A stretch of DNA of 33,592 nucleotides. It comes from a virus. The translations under genes were made by a program, and so were the position numbers. The notes beneath the pieces are model-generated. The model worked only from the letters and a program-made list of their open reading frames with translations. It did no database searches and was not told where the DNA came from. The stretch spans positions 1 to 33,592 of IMG/VR virus record IMGVR_UViG_3300025400_000049, one strand, 5' to 3'. The first letter of the stretch is position 1. Each line of letters opens with the position of its first letter. This document shows positions 22,561-29,296 of this stretch, piece after piece.

Positions 22561-22970
22561 TTTCTCGCAAGGTCACCGGAATGAATGTGCTCAATATCAG
22601 GGTGCCGCTGATCAATGATCGGTGTTGGATTTTCTGGCCGTATTCCAGAAGTGCGGCGGAAAAATGGCTGGAAAAGAAAAAAATCAAGGATGTGGAACTT
22701 CTTTCCGACAAAGACGGAGCGCTGGGATCCTGCGTCTATACCGAAAAAAAAGGAGCTTTGGTTTTTTTGAAGCGATGGCGCAACAACGATTACGACCGCC
22801 ACGTTTTAGTCCATGAGCTGACCCACGCCGCTTCATTCATCCGTCATGCCCACGGCATTGAGGAGAACAATGAAAAAAACGAACTTCTGGCACACATCGT
22901 CGATCATCTGACCAAAAAAGCCCTTGCTGGCCTGAAAAAGCCGCTATCGAAAACCGATTTGAAAAACTGA
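22557..22970 (+). CDS. HExxH metalloprotease-like protein
   Basis: A 137-aa protein with VLVHELTHAASF (H86, E87, H90), a zincin metallopeptidase signature, followed by NNEKNELLAH, in which a further Glu/His could be the third ligand. The N-terminal half is beta-rich (LNIRVPLINDRCWIFWPYS). Small phage zincins of this shape are known but mostly uncharacterised. It is the last gene before the strand switch, converging with the GYF gene with only 3 nt between stops and no clear terminator hairpin. Confidence 0.6.
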   Translation: MISRKVTGMNVLNIRVPLINDRCWIFWPYSRSAAEKWLEKKKIKDVELLSDKDGALGSCVYTEKKGALVFLKRWRNNDYDRHVLVHELTHAASFIRHAHGIEENNEKNELLAHIVDHLTKKALAGLKKPLSKTDLKN

Positions 22971-22973
22971 TTT

Positions 22974-23360
22974 TTATTTCCAGACGTTGCCGCAGGATCG
23001 GCAATGCCAGGACTTGGGCAGGAACGGAATGAATAAAATCCCAAGCACGGAAATAAAAAGGATGCCCATGATCAAACACCCGACGCCGTCGGTTTTTCTA
23101 AAGCTGTTTCGGTTTCCGCAATGCGGACACCATGATCCAGAGCGATCAATTTTTGGTTTTTGATGAACGGCTGGAACCGAAGTGGCGGGTGGGGGAGTTG
23201 TTTCAAGGAGTCCGGGGAGATCGGCCACGGTTTTCCAATCGCTCCATGCATCAATCCATGCCGGATCATTGAGTGATAAAACGCCTCCCTTGATTTGTGC
23301 CTTCACCTGATCTAGGGAAAACGGACCTTCGTTCTGGCCGTTACGGAATAGCGTGATCAC
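22974..23360 (-). CDS. GYF_2-domain / zinc-ribbon membrane protein
   Basis: A 128-aa protein on the minus strand. N-terminal residues 1-48 match the GYF_2 pattern: ITLFRNGQNEGPFSLDQVKAQI ... LSLNDPAWIDAWSDWKTVADL. After a Pro-rich linker comes CPHCGNRNSFRK, a membrane segment (GCLIMGILFISVLGILFIPFL), and CRSCGNVWK. The two CxxC knuckles thus flank the membrane stretch. GYF_2 proteins are frequent in PVC-group bacteria; role unknown. Its minus orientation beside the repressor candidate suggests expression in the lysogen (moron). Start is GTG. Confidence 0.65.
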   Translation of the reverse strand: MITLFRNGQNEGPFSLDQVKAQIKGGVLSLNDPAWIDAWSDWKTVADLPGLLETTPPPATSVPAVHQKPKIDRSGSWCPHCGNRNSFRKTDGVGCLIMGILFISVLGILFIPFLPKSWHCRSCGNVWK

Positions 23361-23404
23361 CCCCTAGTAGTGGAACAACAGTTTACTTTTTCAAAACAAA
23401 AAAA

Positions 23405-23704
23405 TTATTTCTTTGATTTCTTGGGTGTGATCAACCGCGTCGAATCAGTTGCTTTGAGTTGCATCACCGGTCCCGAATAGTGGATGGGATAATCAACCCT
23501 GGGTGTTCCCTGGTGGATGCTGTCCTCGCGGATCAGTCGTGCCACATATTGCGGCATGGAGAGGTCAAGTTCAGAGGAACGTGCCTTCAAATAACCGATG
23601 AGTTCTTGCGGGATTTGGACGGTATAGAGTTTTGCGTTGGGATTTCTAGGCTTTGCCACAATGGGAATTTCCACCGCTTTTGACACTCTTTCAAATTTTA
23701 TCAC
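23405..23704 (-). CDS. Ribbon-helix-helix regulator, candidate repressor
   Basis: A 99-aa protein with a ribbon-helix-helix pattern at about residues 25-60: KLYTVQIPQELIGYLKARSS then LDLSMPQYVARLIRED. Such dimers bind palindromes. A perfect inverted repeat (23696-23718) overlaps its GTG start, as expected for autoregulation, and a divergent HTH gene lies across the 64-nt gap. It is the best candidate for a lysogeny-maintaining regulator in this window. The start (GTG) is uncertain because no ATG fits. Confidence 0.65.
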   Translation of the reverse strand: MIKFERVSKAVEIPIVAKPRNPNAKLYTVQIPQELIGYLKARSSELDLSMPQYVARLIREDSIHQGTPRVDYPIHYSGPVMQLKATDSTRLITPKKSKK

Positions 23705-23718
23705 CTTTTTTGATAAAA
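23696..23718. promoter_or_regulatory. Palindromic operator
   Basis: TTTTATCA (23696-23703), seven spacer bases, then TGATAAAA (23711-23718): a perfect 8-bp inverted repeat over the ribbon-helix-helix gene start and just left of the rightward promoter. Probable binding site for that regulator. Confidence 0.65.
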
Positions 23719-23722
23719 TCGG

Positions 23723-23751
23723 TTGACGAATAAGGAAAACCCTTATACAAA
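23723..23751 (+). promoter_or_regulatory. Rightward promoter of the HTH gene with internal operator
   Basis: TTGACG (23723-23728) is followed by TATACA (23744-23749, spacer 15) or TACAAA (23746-23751, spacer 17), a good sigma-70-like promoter. A 6-bp inverted repeat ATAAGG/CCTTAT (23730-23746) lies between the two boxes, a second possible operator. Confidence 0.6.
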
Positions 23752-23768
23752 ACTAAGCACATTAACCA

Positions 23769-24023
23769 ATGAACAACAGCGAACTGCTCAATAAGTCTCA
23801 GCTAGCGGAACGTCTCGGTCGTTCCAACGGGTATGTCTCGGCCATGTGCCGGGCAGGATTTCCAGTACCCTGTGGTCGCACGACGCTCAAAGCGGCCATG
23901 GAATGGATGGCCAAAAACCCCGACTTTCGCATGGCGGACGCCTATCCGCCTTCTTCCAAAATCAAACCGATCAATTCCCGAAGGAAATCTGTTTCAGAAA
24001 CTCTGCAGACTGCGACGGTTTGA
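23769..24023 (+). CDS. HTH protein, excisionase/Cro-like
   Basis: An 84-aa protein with helix-turn-helix LNKSQLAERLGRSNGYVSAMCRAGFP at residues 7-32, like AlpA/MerR-type excisionases and small repressors. It is divergent from the ribbon-helix-helix gene and its 3' end overlaps the integrase 3' end by 53 bp in antisense. That arrangement favours a role in the lysis-lysogeny decision or excision. Upstream promoter and operators are visible. Its C-terminus is basic. Confidence 0.65.
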   Translation: MNNSELLNKSQLAERLGRSNGYVSAMCRAGFPVPCGRTTLKAAMEWMAKNPDFRMADAYPPSSKIKPINSRRKSVSETLQTATV

Positions 24024-25056
24024 CCCTCTGATAGATCCGATGCACCGAATCACTGGCATGATGAACGAACGCCATCGCCGCCGCCTGGGGGACATTGGCA
24101 AGGGCGGCCTTGGTGATCCAAGTCGCTCGGAGTCCATGATGGACTTTGGGAATGCCAAGTCCGTCGAGGAAATGCCGCATGTCGAGACTTTTGAGAATGG
24201 TGGGCATATCGGCAAGGGTCTTCTTTCCGGCGGCTCGTCGAGCCTCCACGATTGGCTTCAGCAGTGCGGCCGCTCGCGGATCAAGGGGTTGCACCCAGTC
24301 GCGTTTCTTTCCTTTCATGACATGGCGTGGCCAATGGATCATGCCGGTCTCAAAGTTGAAGGCGGTGAGGGGAACGGCCGTCTGAGCGCCCCGACTGGCC
24401 TGAAAGGTTCCGAGAATGAGCGCCGGACGGATCCATTGGATTTTTTTGGGAAGGTTTTCGGAGGCTTTCAGCGCCTTGGTGACCTCTTCGTCCGTCCAGG
24501 GTTCAAATTCGCGTCGCTCTTCCGAGCGCCATCCAAGCTTCAAGGTGACAATGTCGGTGCAATATTCGCGAGCTTTGGCCTCTCCAAGCACCAGTCCCAA
24601 AAAGCGTATTTCTTTGATGACCGTATTCAGTCTGGCACCTTTGCGTCTTGTGCCGCTTTTGCCGCCTGGATTGTGTCCCTTTTGGTTTTCTGGTGCTCGC
24701 CATTGCCGGTATTGGCTCAGGTGAGCGCGGGTGAGATCGCACGGGTGGGAGATATTGACTTCTTTCATCCAACTACTCAGCCATCCCCACATGAGTTGGT
24801 AATTGCTGTAAGTGGCGGTCGTCAGGGCGCCGTATCGCTCCATCATCCAGGCTTCCACCCAATCGTCAAAATCACCGGCAAGCTGGCGGCCTTTTGCCAT
24901 TTCCTCAAGGGTGCGTTTGGCGGCCAAAGCACGGGCTTTTTTCTCACCGGCGCGGTCGCCGATAAGCCAGTCGGTTTTCTCACATTTCCACCGGCCTCCG
25001 CGTTTAATTCGGAGCCAATAAAACTTTGAATCCTTACGTCGATATATAGTCGCCAT
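23971..25056 (-). CDS. int: Tyrosine site-specific recombinase (integrase)
   Basis: A 361-aa phage integrase, on the minus strand, next to its attP. The N-terminus MATIYRRKDSKFYWLRI is an arm-binding-like domain; a SAM-like core-binding region follows; catalytic residues are R222 (FQASRGAQT), K248 or K250, H307-x-x-R310 (HHGLRATW), H333 (VHHAS), and Y342 (HRIYQRV). All expected catalytic residues appear present, so it is probably active. The ATG at 25056 was chosen: an upstream frame extends 27 more residues but those are hydrophobic and cysteine-rich, unlike integrase N-termini, and overlap the arm-site repeats. Confidence 0.92.
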   Translation of the reverse strand: MATIYRRKDSKFYWLRIKRGGRWKCEKTDWLIGDRAGEKKARALAAKRTLEEMAKGRQLAGDFDDWVEAWMMERYGALTTATYSNYQLMWGWLSSWMKEVNISHPCDLTRAHLSQYRQWRAPENQKGHNPGGKSGTRRKGARLNTVIKEIRFLGLVLGEAKAREYCTDIVTLKLGWRSEERREFEPWTDEEVTKALKASENLPKKIQWIRPALILGTFQASRGAQTAVPLTAFNFETGMIHWPRHVMKGKKRDWVQPLDPRAAALLKPIVEARRAAGKKTLADMPTILKSLDMRHFLDGLGIPKVHHGLRATWITKAALANVPQAAAMAFVHHASDSVHRIYQRVKPSQSAEFLKQISFGN

Positions 25057-25081
25057 TTTTCCGTACACACCGTAGCAAAAC

Positions 25082-25131
25082 ACGCAAATAAACGCAAATA
25101 AATGCATACACCTACAGAGAAACGCAAAAAC
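25082..25131. repeat. Integrase arm-type repeats
   Basis: ACGCAAATAA occurs at 25082-25091 and 25092-25101, in phase by one helix turn. ACGCAAAAAC follows at 25122-25131. They lie between the integrase start and the attP core, where arm-type sites are expected. The role is inferred. Confidence 0.5.
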
Positions 25132-25160
25132 AAACATACGAAATCGACCGCCCGCATAAT

Positions 25161-25228
25161 CGGGGTTCGATTCCCCGTGGCGATGCCAACAGAGCTTGTT
25201 GGCATCAGGGATGGAGGGGCATCAGGGG
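25161..25228. other. attP region with tRNA 3'-end core
   Basis: Bases 25161-25188 read as a tRNA T-arm and acceptor end: CGGGG TTCGATT CCCCG (a 5-bp T-stem with a 7-nt loop), then TGGCGAT, discriminator G and CCA. Upstream sequence does not continue as a tRNA, so this is the part that restores a host tRNA gene after integration. An inverted repeat ATGCCAAC/GTTGGCAT spans 25183-25205, and GGCATCAGGG is repeated at 25201-25210 and 25219-25228. Phage genes lie on both sides, so this is attP, not attL/attR. The tRNA isotype cannot be named. Confidence 0.75.
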
Positions 25229-25274
25229 GGTGCCAAAACCGTAGCACAGTAGCAAATTGCGCGGGAGGGGTTTT

Positions 25275-25376
25275 ATGATCCCGCTTTTCTTCGGAGTTCT
25301 TGGCTTCGTCCTGTTTATTGGGCGGAGGGAGTTTGCGGAGATTTTAGCCGAGGCCATGAGCCGTTTTTTCCGATGA
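25275..25376 (+). CDS. 33-aa membrane protein
   Basis: A short protein, MIPLFFGVLGFVLFIG followed by basic and acidic residues. One membrane segment at the N-terminus. It has a strong Shine-Dalgarno sequence (GGGAGGGG) 4 nt upstream. First gene of the early operon; overlaps the next start by ATGA. Function unknown. Confidence 0.6.
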   Translation: MIPLFFGVLGFVLFIGRREFAEILAEAMSRFFR

Positions 25377-25501
25377 GGCGCTTACTCCGATCTCTCTGGA
25401 ACGGCTATTGCCGGGTGACCGGTTATGAGAAGGCGATGCTTCAGTCCCGCACGGGTCTGAAGATCCAGTCCACCTGCTATCCGGGAAGATCCGATGAATG
25501 A
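25373..25501 (+). CDS. 42-aa basic protein, unknown
   Basis: A short Arg/Tyr/Cys-containing protein (MRRLLRSLWNGYCRVTGYEK) with ATGA overlap to the preceding gene and an 8-nt overlap with the next. No Shine-Dalgarno sequence, so it is probably translated by coupling. Function unknown. Confidence 0.5.
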   Translation: MRRLLRSLWNGYCRVTGYEKAMLQSRTGLKIQSTCYPGRSDE

Positions 25502-25586
25502 TCTGACCCGCTTTTATGTCGTCCTGGGTGCCGGGGTGATCGTTGCCCTTTCGTGGAATTTCCTATCCAAGGGGGGTGGGCGATGA
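25494..25586 (+). CDS. 30-aa membrane protein
   Basis: MNDLTRFYVVLGAGVIVALSW is a single membrane segment followed by FLSKGGGR. It overlaps the previous gene by 8 nt and the next by ATGA (25583-25586). Function unknown. Confidence 0.5.
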   Translation: MNDLTRFYVVLGAGVIVALSWNFLSKGGGR

Positions 25587-25795
25587 ACGGCACGCTTCGC
25601 CTCGCCACCGGCCTGATGGCTTGCTGTGATGACGAGGGGTGCGAGGTGACCGCTTCGGTGGTTGTCGGTGCCCGTCATCTGTGCGTTCTGCATGCCCGTG
25701 AGGAGTATGCTTTTTACAAGGCGGTCGCCCATTTGGGGCTTCGGCCGATGTCTCGCGAGGAAGAGCAGGCACGCAAAGGGGGTAACAGTCTATGA
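25583..25795 (+). CDS. Small Cys-rich protein, possible zinc binding
   Basis: A 70-aa protein, MNGTLRLATGLMACCDDEGC, then LCVLHAREEYAFYK. Cysteines 14, 15, 20 and a later Cys/His could bind zinc. GGGGG precedes the ATG as a Shine-Dalgarno sequence. An in-frame GTG 30 nt upstream is less likely because of the overlap and Shine-Dalgarno positions. Function unknown; it sits in the early operon. Confidence 0.55.
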   Translation: MNGTLRLATGLMACCDDEGCEVTASVVVGARHLCVLHAREEYAFYKAVAHLGLRPMSREEEQARKGGNSL

Positions 25796-25980
25796 AGACG
25801 GCCGACTCCCTCTGGTCTCTCAAGGTTCAGGCGCGGATGAAATCCACCGGGGAAACGTGGTGGGAGGCGTGTTCGGTGCTTGGGCGTCGCGGCGGCCTTG
25901 TTGCCGGTCGCAATCGCGCCGCCAAATCCAAGGCACTTTCCCAAGAGCGCCGCAAACAGGAGGCGATGGGAATCCGATGA
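25792..25980 (+). CDS. Small basic protein, unknown
   Basis: A 62-aa Arg/Lys/Ala-rich protein with the segment STGETWWEACSVLGRRGGLVAGRNRAA-like composition; probably nucleic-acid binding. It overlaps both neighbours by ATGA and has AGGGGG upstream. Not recognised. Confidence 0.5.
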   Translation: MKTADSLWSLKVQARMKSTGETWWEACSVLGRRGGLVAGRNRAAKSKALSQERRKQEAMGIR

Positions 25981-26540
25981 TCGCCGACACCCAAAACTCT
26001 TCTTACTGGCCGCGCATGGAAGATGACATCGATCTTCAGCTTCTTATTGAACGGGTGCTGGCCATGCGAGATCGCAATACCCGGATGGATCGTTCCCGGC
26101 TTTCGGAAATGATCGTGCTGGAAATGGAGCAGGATTTCCGCGAGGCGATCCAGTTTTGCCCAAAGATGATCCGATCGGAATCGGCGGCCGGTCTGAAGGG
26201 ATACATCGAGTGGATTTGCAATGAGTGGAAGGAGTTTAAAAACCCTTCTGATCTTTGCCTCTACATGACGACGAACATGTTCGTGAGTCTTTTTGCGATC
26301 CATCCCGACCTGGTCGATGGACGATCCCTGACCGATCTTGCCCGGATTCTTGGAATCTCAAAGCAACGGATGCACCACCGGCTGGTGAAGTTCAACGAGG
26401 AATTCGGCATCCGTGGCCGTGGACAGAAGTCGGAAACGGCGTCCCTGGCTTATGCCGAGGCGCAGATGGGAAACAATAACCGGATCAAGAATCGGCCAGA
26501 TGCCCAAACTGCCCAGGAGGAAATTCTCAGTCAACCCTGA
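25977..26540 (+). CDS. HTH regulatory protein (187 aa)
   Basis: A 187-aa protein with a C-terminal helix-turn-helix: RSLTDLARILGISKQRMHHR, about residues 121-140, followed by a basic helix. The N-terminal half is helical and acidic, with cysteines at CPKM and CNEW. The HTH resembles sigma region 4 and phage antiterminator-type factors. It starts by ATGA overlap and ends the small-gene chain. It could switch early to late transcription; that is inferred. Confidence 0.6.
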   Translation: MIADTQNSSYWPRMEDDIDLQLLIERVLAMRDRNTRMDRSRLSEMIVLEMEQDFREAIQFCPKMIRSESAAGLKGYIEWICNEWKEFKNPSDLCLYMTTNMFVSLFAIHPDLVDGRSLTDLARILGISKQRMHHRLVKFNEEFGIRGRGQKSETASLAYAEAQMGNNNRIKNRPDAQTAQEEILSQP

Positions 26541-26647
26541 CGGGAAGGGAACCGCCGGGCGCCCCGGTGTGACTGGGAAGGGTGCTGACAGGTCGGAAAG
26601 ACGGCCAACAACTAACAACGACAACCCAAAAAAAAGGAGCAGAATAG

Positions 26648-27778
26648 ATGAAACTTAAACTCAAAACCGCCTCTCTAAAGCTATGGCTGACGAGGGTCAT
26701 GAAAAACATCAAGGGTGGCCGATCCTCGGTTCCTGTCCTTGAAACCGTGCGTCTGGAAGCCGATGAGGAGGGGCACCTGACTCTGGACTTCACCAATCTC
26801 GACCAGTGGCAAAAAGTCACTTTTCCCGCTGATGTTTCCTCGGGGGGTGGCGTCCTGGTCAATGCGGATCGTTTTTCCAAGGCGGTCGGATTGCTTGAGG
26901 ATGAGGAAATCACGTTGGAAGAGACTCAAAAGGGTTTATCTCTGAAGGGTAAATTTGCTTCTTATACTTTCGCCGTGCTTCCTGCAGGTGAGTTTCCTGC
27001 GGAGCCAGCGGCCGTCCCTGCGGGTCTGGATGGAACGGTTTCCTTTTCCTGTACGGGAAATTTCCTTGCTTCGGCAATCGAAGCGGTTGATTTCTCCCTT
27101 TGCAAGGATGATGGTCGGTTTGCCCTTCATTCGGTGAAGTTGGAAGTTTTTCCCAAGGCAATCCGTATGGTGACCACCGATGGTCGCCGTCTTTCGATCA
27201 TTGACCGCGATCTTGCTAGTGGTTCGGCTTCCAAGGGGTCGCTTTTGATTCCCTCGGCGGCTATCAAGGCAATGAAGTCGTTGGCTTCGGATGCCGCTGA
27301 TTCGCAGATACAGCTCTACGCTGATGAGCGCGGGGTGGATCTCTGGTGGGGTGATTGGTGGCTACGTTCCAAACTCCAAGATGCGGAGTTCCCAAACTAC
27401 AAGCAGGTGATCCCTTCTTACGCTGATCGCCAGTCGGTCGTGATCGTGGTCGAGGAATGGCAGAAGGCCGTGGCCGGGGTGCTGGCCATCGGATCCGAGG
27501 AGAATAAGCTGACGATTGCCGGAAACAGGATTTCCCTTGAGGCTCCCGAAATTGGAAGTGCCTGGATGGAGGTTTCCCCTACGGATGCCGAGGAAGTGAC
27601 GCTCAATCCCCGCTACCTCCTCGAGGCGCTCAAGGCCGCGCCGTCGATCAAGGCGGCTTTCCTACCTGGCAAGTCGGGTGAGCCGGTCGTGATGACGATG
27701 CCAAACCAAACTGATGCAGATCCGATCCGTTGGACCCATGTCCTGATGCCGATCCGTACCTCGGGAGGTTCCAAATGA
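26648..27778 (+). CDS. dnaN: DNA polymerase sliding clamp (beta)
   Basis: A 376-aa protein of full DnaN length. The three-domain pattern is visible: KLKLKTASLKLWLTRV near the start, RMVTTDGRRLSIID in the middle domain, and the closing block LNPRYLLEALKAA with the C-terminal HVLMPIR, which is the hallmark of beta clamps. It tethers the replicative polymerase to DNA. AAGGAG 7 nt upstream gives a strong Shine-Dalgarno sequence. Early operon location fits replication. No polymerase is encoded in the window, so it presumably works with the host enzyme. Confidence 0.93.
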   Translation: MKLKLKTASLKLWLTRVMKNIKGGRSSVPVLETVRLEADEEGHLTLDFTNLDQWQKVTFPADVSSGGGVLVNADRFSKAVGLLEDEEITLEETQKGLSLKGKFASYTFAVLPAGEFPAEPAAVPAGLDGTVSFSCTGNFLASAIEAVDFSLCKDDGRFALHSVKLEVFPKAIRMVTTDGRRLSIIDRDLASGSASKGSLLIPSAAIKAMKSLASDAADSQIQLYADERGVDLWWGDWWLRSKLQDAEFPNYKQVIPSYADRQSVVIVVEEWQKAVAGVLAIGSEENKLTIAGNRISLEAPEIGSAWMEVSPTDAEEVTLNPRYLLEALKAAPSIKAAFLPGKSGEPVVMTMPNQTDADPIRWTHVLMPIRTSGGSK

Positions 27779-28125
27779 GCAAAGAAATTCTAGAAATTCA
27801 ATCATATCTCATGCGAAAAATGGGATATGGTTGTTCCGCTGAAGGCTATTCAAGAAAGCTCAAAATAGGAATTTGCCGAGGATACTATAGTTCGGTTTCT
27901 TCTGTATTGATTGAGGTTGAGGGATCTCCTGTTAGGGGGAGAGCTATTGTATGGTCGGATGCCGATTTCAACGAAAGCCCGAGTCAGTGTTTTAATATCA
28001 CAATTCAGCAAAAAGAAGGGCGTTTTAGGACGCATCGCAAATTTTATCATCAGAAAGATGATCCGAATCTAATTTCTGGAATTTTGAAATTAGCATTTCA
28101 GTCAATTCAGGAGGTCTCCAAATGA
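27775..28125 (+). CDS. Hypothetical early protein (116 aa)
   Basis: A 116-aa protein overlapping the clamp stop by ATGA, with GGGAGG upstream. It is AT-richer than the clamp. The sequence is beta-rich (IGICRGYYSSVSSVLIEVEG) with a later FYHQKDDPN segment. I do not recognise it. Genomic place between clamp and ligase suggests a replication accessory role, without evidence. Confidence 0.55.
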   Translation: MSKEILEIQSYLMRKMGYGCSAEGYSRKLKIGICRGYYSSVSSVLIEVEGSPVRGRAIVWSDADFNESPSQCFNITIQQKEGRFRTHRKFYHQKDDPNLISGILKLAFQSIQEVSK

Positions 28126-28331
28126 GCACTCAGTGGATCCCTATTGTCGGTGATCTGGTGCTGACCAAGTCCGATCGGATTATGGTCGAGGTGCTCCAGG
28201 TGCATCTGAAGACCCGTGAGGTCTGTCTTCGGCCTTATCATGCCCGGTCGGATGTTGGCGTCTGGAGAAAACTGGACGATATTGAAAAAGCCCCACAAAA
28301 GTCCGATCTGCTCCTGGGAGGTGTCCAATGA
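28122..28331 (+). CDS. Small early protein, SH3-like (69 aa)
   Basis: A 69-aa protein with beta-rich sequence PIVGDLVLTKSDRIMVEVLQV, like small SH3/KOW-type barrels. CAGGAGG lies upstream as a strong Shine-Dalgarno sequence; both ends overlap neighbours by ATGA. Function unknown. Confidence 0.5.
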   Translation: MSTQWIPIVGDLVLTKSDRIMVEVLQVHLKTREVCLRPYHARSDVGVWRKLDDIEKAPQKSDLLLGGVQ

Positions 28332-29155
28332 GCACGCTCATCATCGATACTCTGAAAGCGCAACTGGCCAGCGAGGTGGAGGCGGGTCAGGTGAAGCGTC
28401 TGTTAAATGATCCCGAATGGATCATTCAGGAAAAAATGGATGGAAAGCGGATTATGATTCATCGCCGAAACGAGGGGATGAATTTTTCTTTTCGTTTTGT
28501 TGCTGAAAATCGACAAGGGAAAAACGTCACAAAGTCTCTTCCTGATGTTTTGAAGGAGTACCTAAATGATATCTGCACCGGAGATTGGACGGCCGACGGG
28601 GAGTTGGTTGGGGATGTTTTCTGGTGCTTCGATTTCCTCGGAGAATCGGGATCGCTCAGTGAGGAGCCGCTCTGGTTCCGTCATGCGGCGATACCGGATG
28701 ATTTCCGCCGGATTGATTCACCTCTTCAGATTATCCCAATCCTTGAAGATGATGAAAAAAAGGTGGCTTTCACCCGTATTCTGAAATCGGGAGGTGAGGG
28801 GGTGATTTTCAAGAAAAAGGAGTCCTCTTATCGCGGAGGCCGCTCAAAGGATTGGCAAAAATGCAAATTCATCACTTCGGCCTCGGTCGTCGTGCATGCA
28901 CGCCATGCCGCCAAGCGGTCGGTCGAAATCGGCATTTGGGAAAATGGGCGCTCTTTTGCAGTCGGATCGGTGACGATCCCTGGCACGACGCGCATGCCTT
29001 ATCCCGGTGAGATCATTGAGGTGCAGTATCTCTACGCAACGGCCAAGGGGAAACTCTTCCAGCCGGTCTATCTGATGCAACGGGATGATCTGTGCCTGGC
29101 GGACTGCGGTGCACGGCAACTCAAATTCAAACAGGGTGCCAGACCCAATCCATAG
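28328..29155 (+). CDS. ATP-dependent DNA ligase
   Basis: A 275-aa ligase that seals DNA nicks in replication. The nucleotidyltransferase motifs appear in order: motif I QEKMDGKR with the adenylated Lys36; TADGELVGDVFWCFDF (motif III); GGEGVIFKK (motif IV); and DWQKCKF (motif V), followed by an OB-fold-like C-terminal domain (GEIIEVQYLYAT). It is at the minimal end of ATP-ligase length. GGGAGG serves as the Shine-Dalgarno sequence and the start overlaps the previous gene. Confidence 0.92.
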   Translation: MSTLIIDTLKAQLASEVEAGQVKRLLNDPEWIIQEKMDGKRIMIHRRNEGMNFSFRFVAENRQGKNVTKSLPDVLKEYLNDICTGDWTADGELVGDVFWCFDFLGESGSLSEEPLWFRHAAIPDDFRRIDSPLQIIPILEDDEKKVAFTRILKSGGEGVIFKKKESSYRGGRSKDWQKCKFITSASVVVHARHAAKRSVEIGIWENGRSFAVGSVTIPGTTRMPYPGEIIEVQYLYATAKGKLFQPVYLMQRDDLCLADCGARQLKFKQGARPNP

Positions 29156-29296
29156 AAGTCACAAATCAACCATCCACCACCAGTAGCGGTCGGCGGGAGG
29201 TCTGCAAGAAAGGGTGTGGCGGCTCATTTGACTCGCTCGCTCTCTCTACCAAGTCGGTCAAAAAAAAGAGCACAACTTTAAGGAGGAATCATTCAG

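Noticed and set aside
23833-25029. Long plus-strand open frame opposite the integrase
   Set aside because: It is antisense to an integrase with all catalytic residues, and its composition is a mirror of that gene.
25137-25188. Complete tRNA gene
   Set aside because: Only the T-arm and acceptor 3' end are present; no anticodon stem-loop with a purine 37 can be built upstream. It is the att core.
26500-26658. 52-codon basic frame before the clamp gene
   Set aside because: It overlaps both neighbours, has no Shine-Dalgarno sequence and is low complexity. It may be real but cannot be supported.
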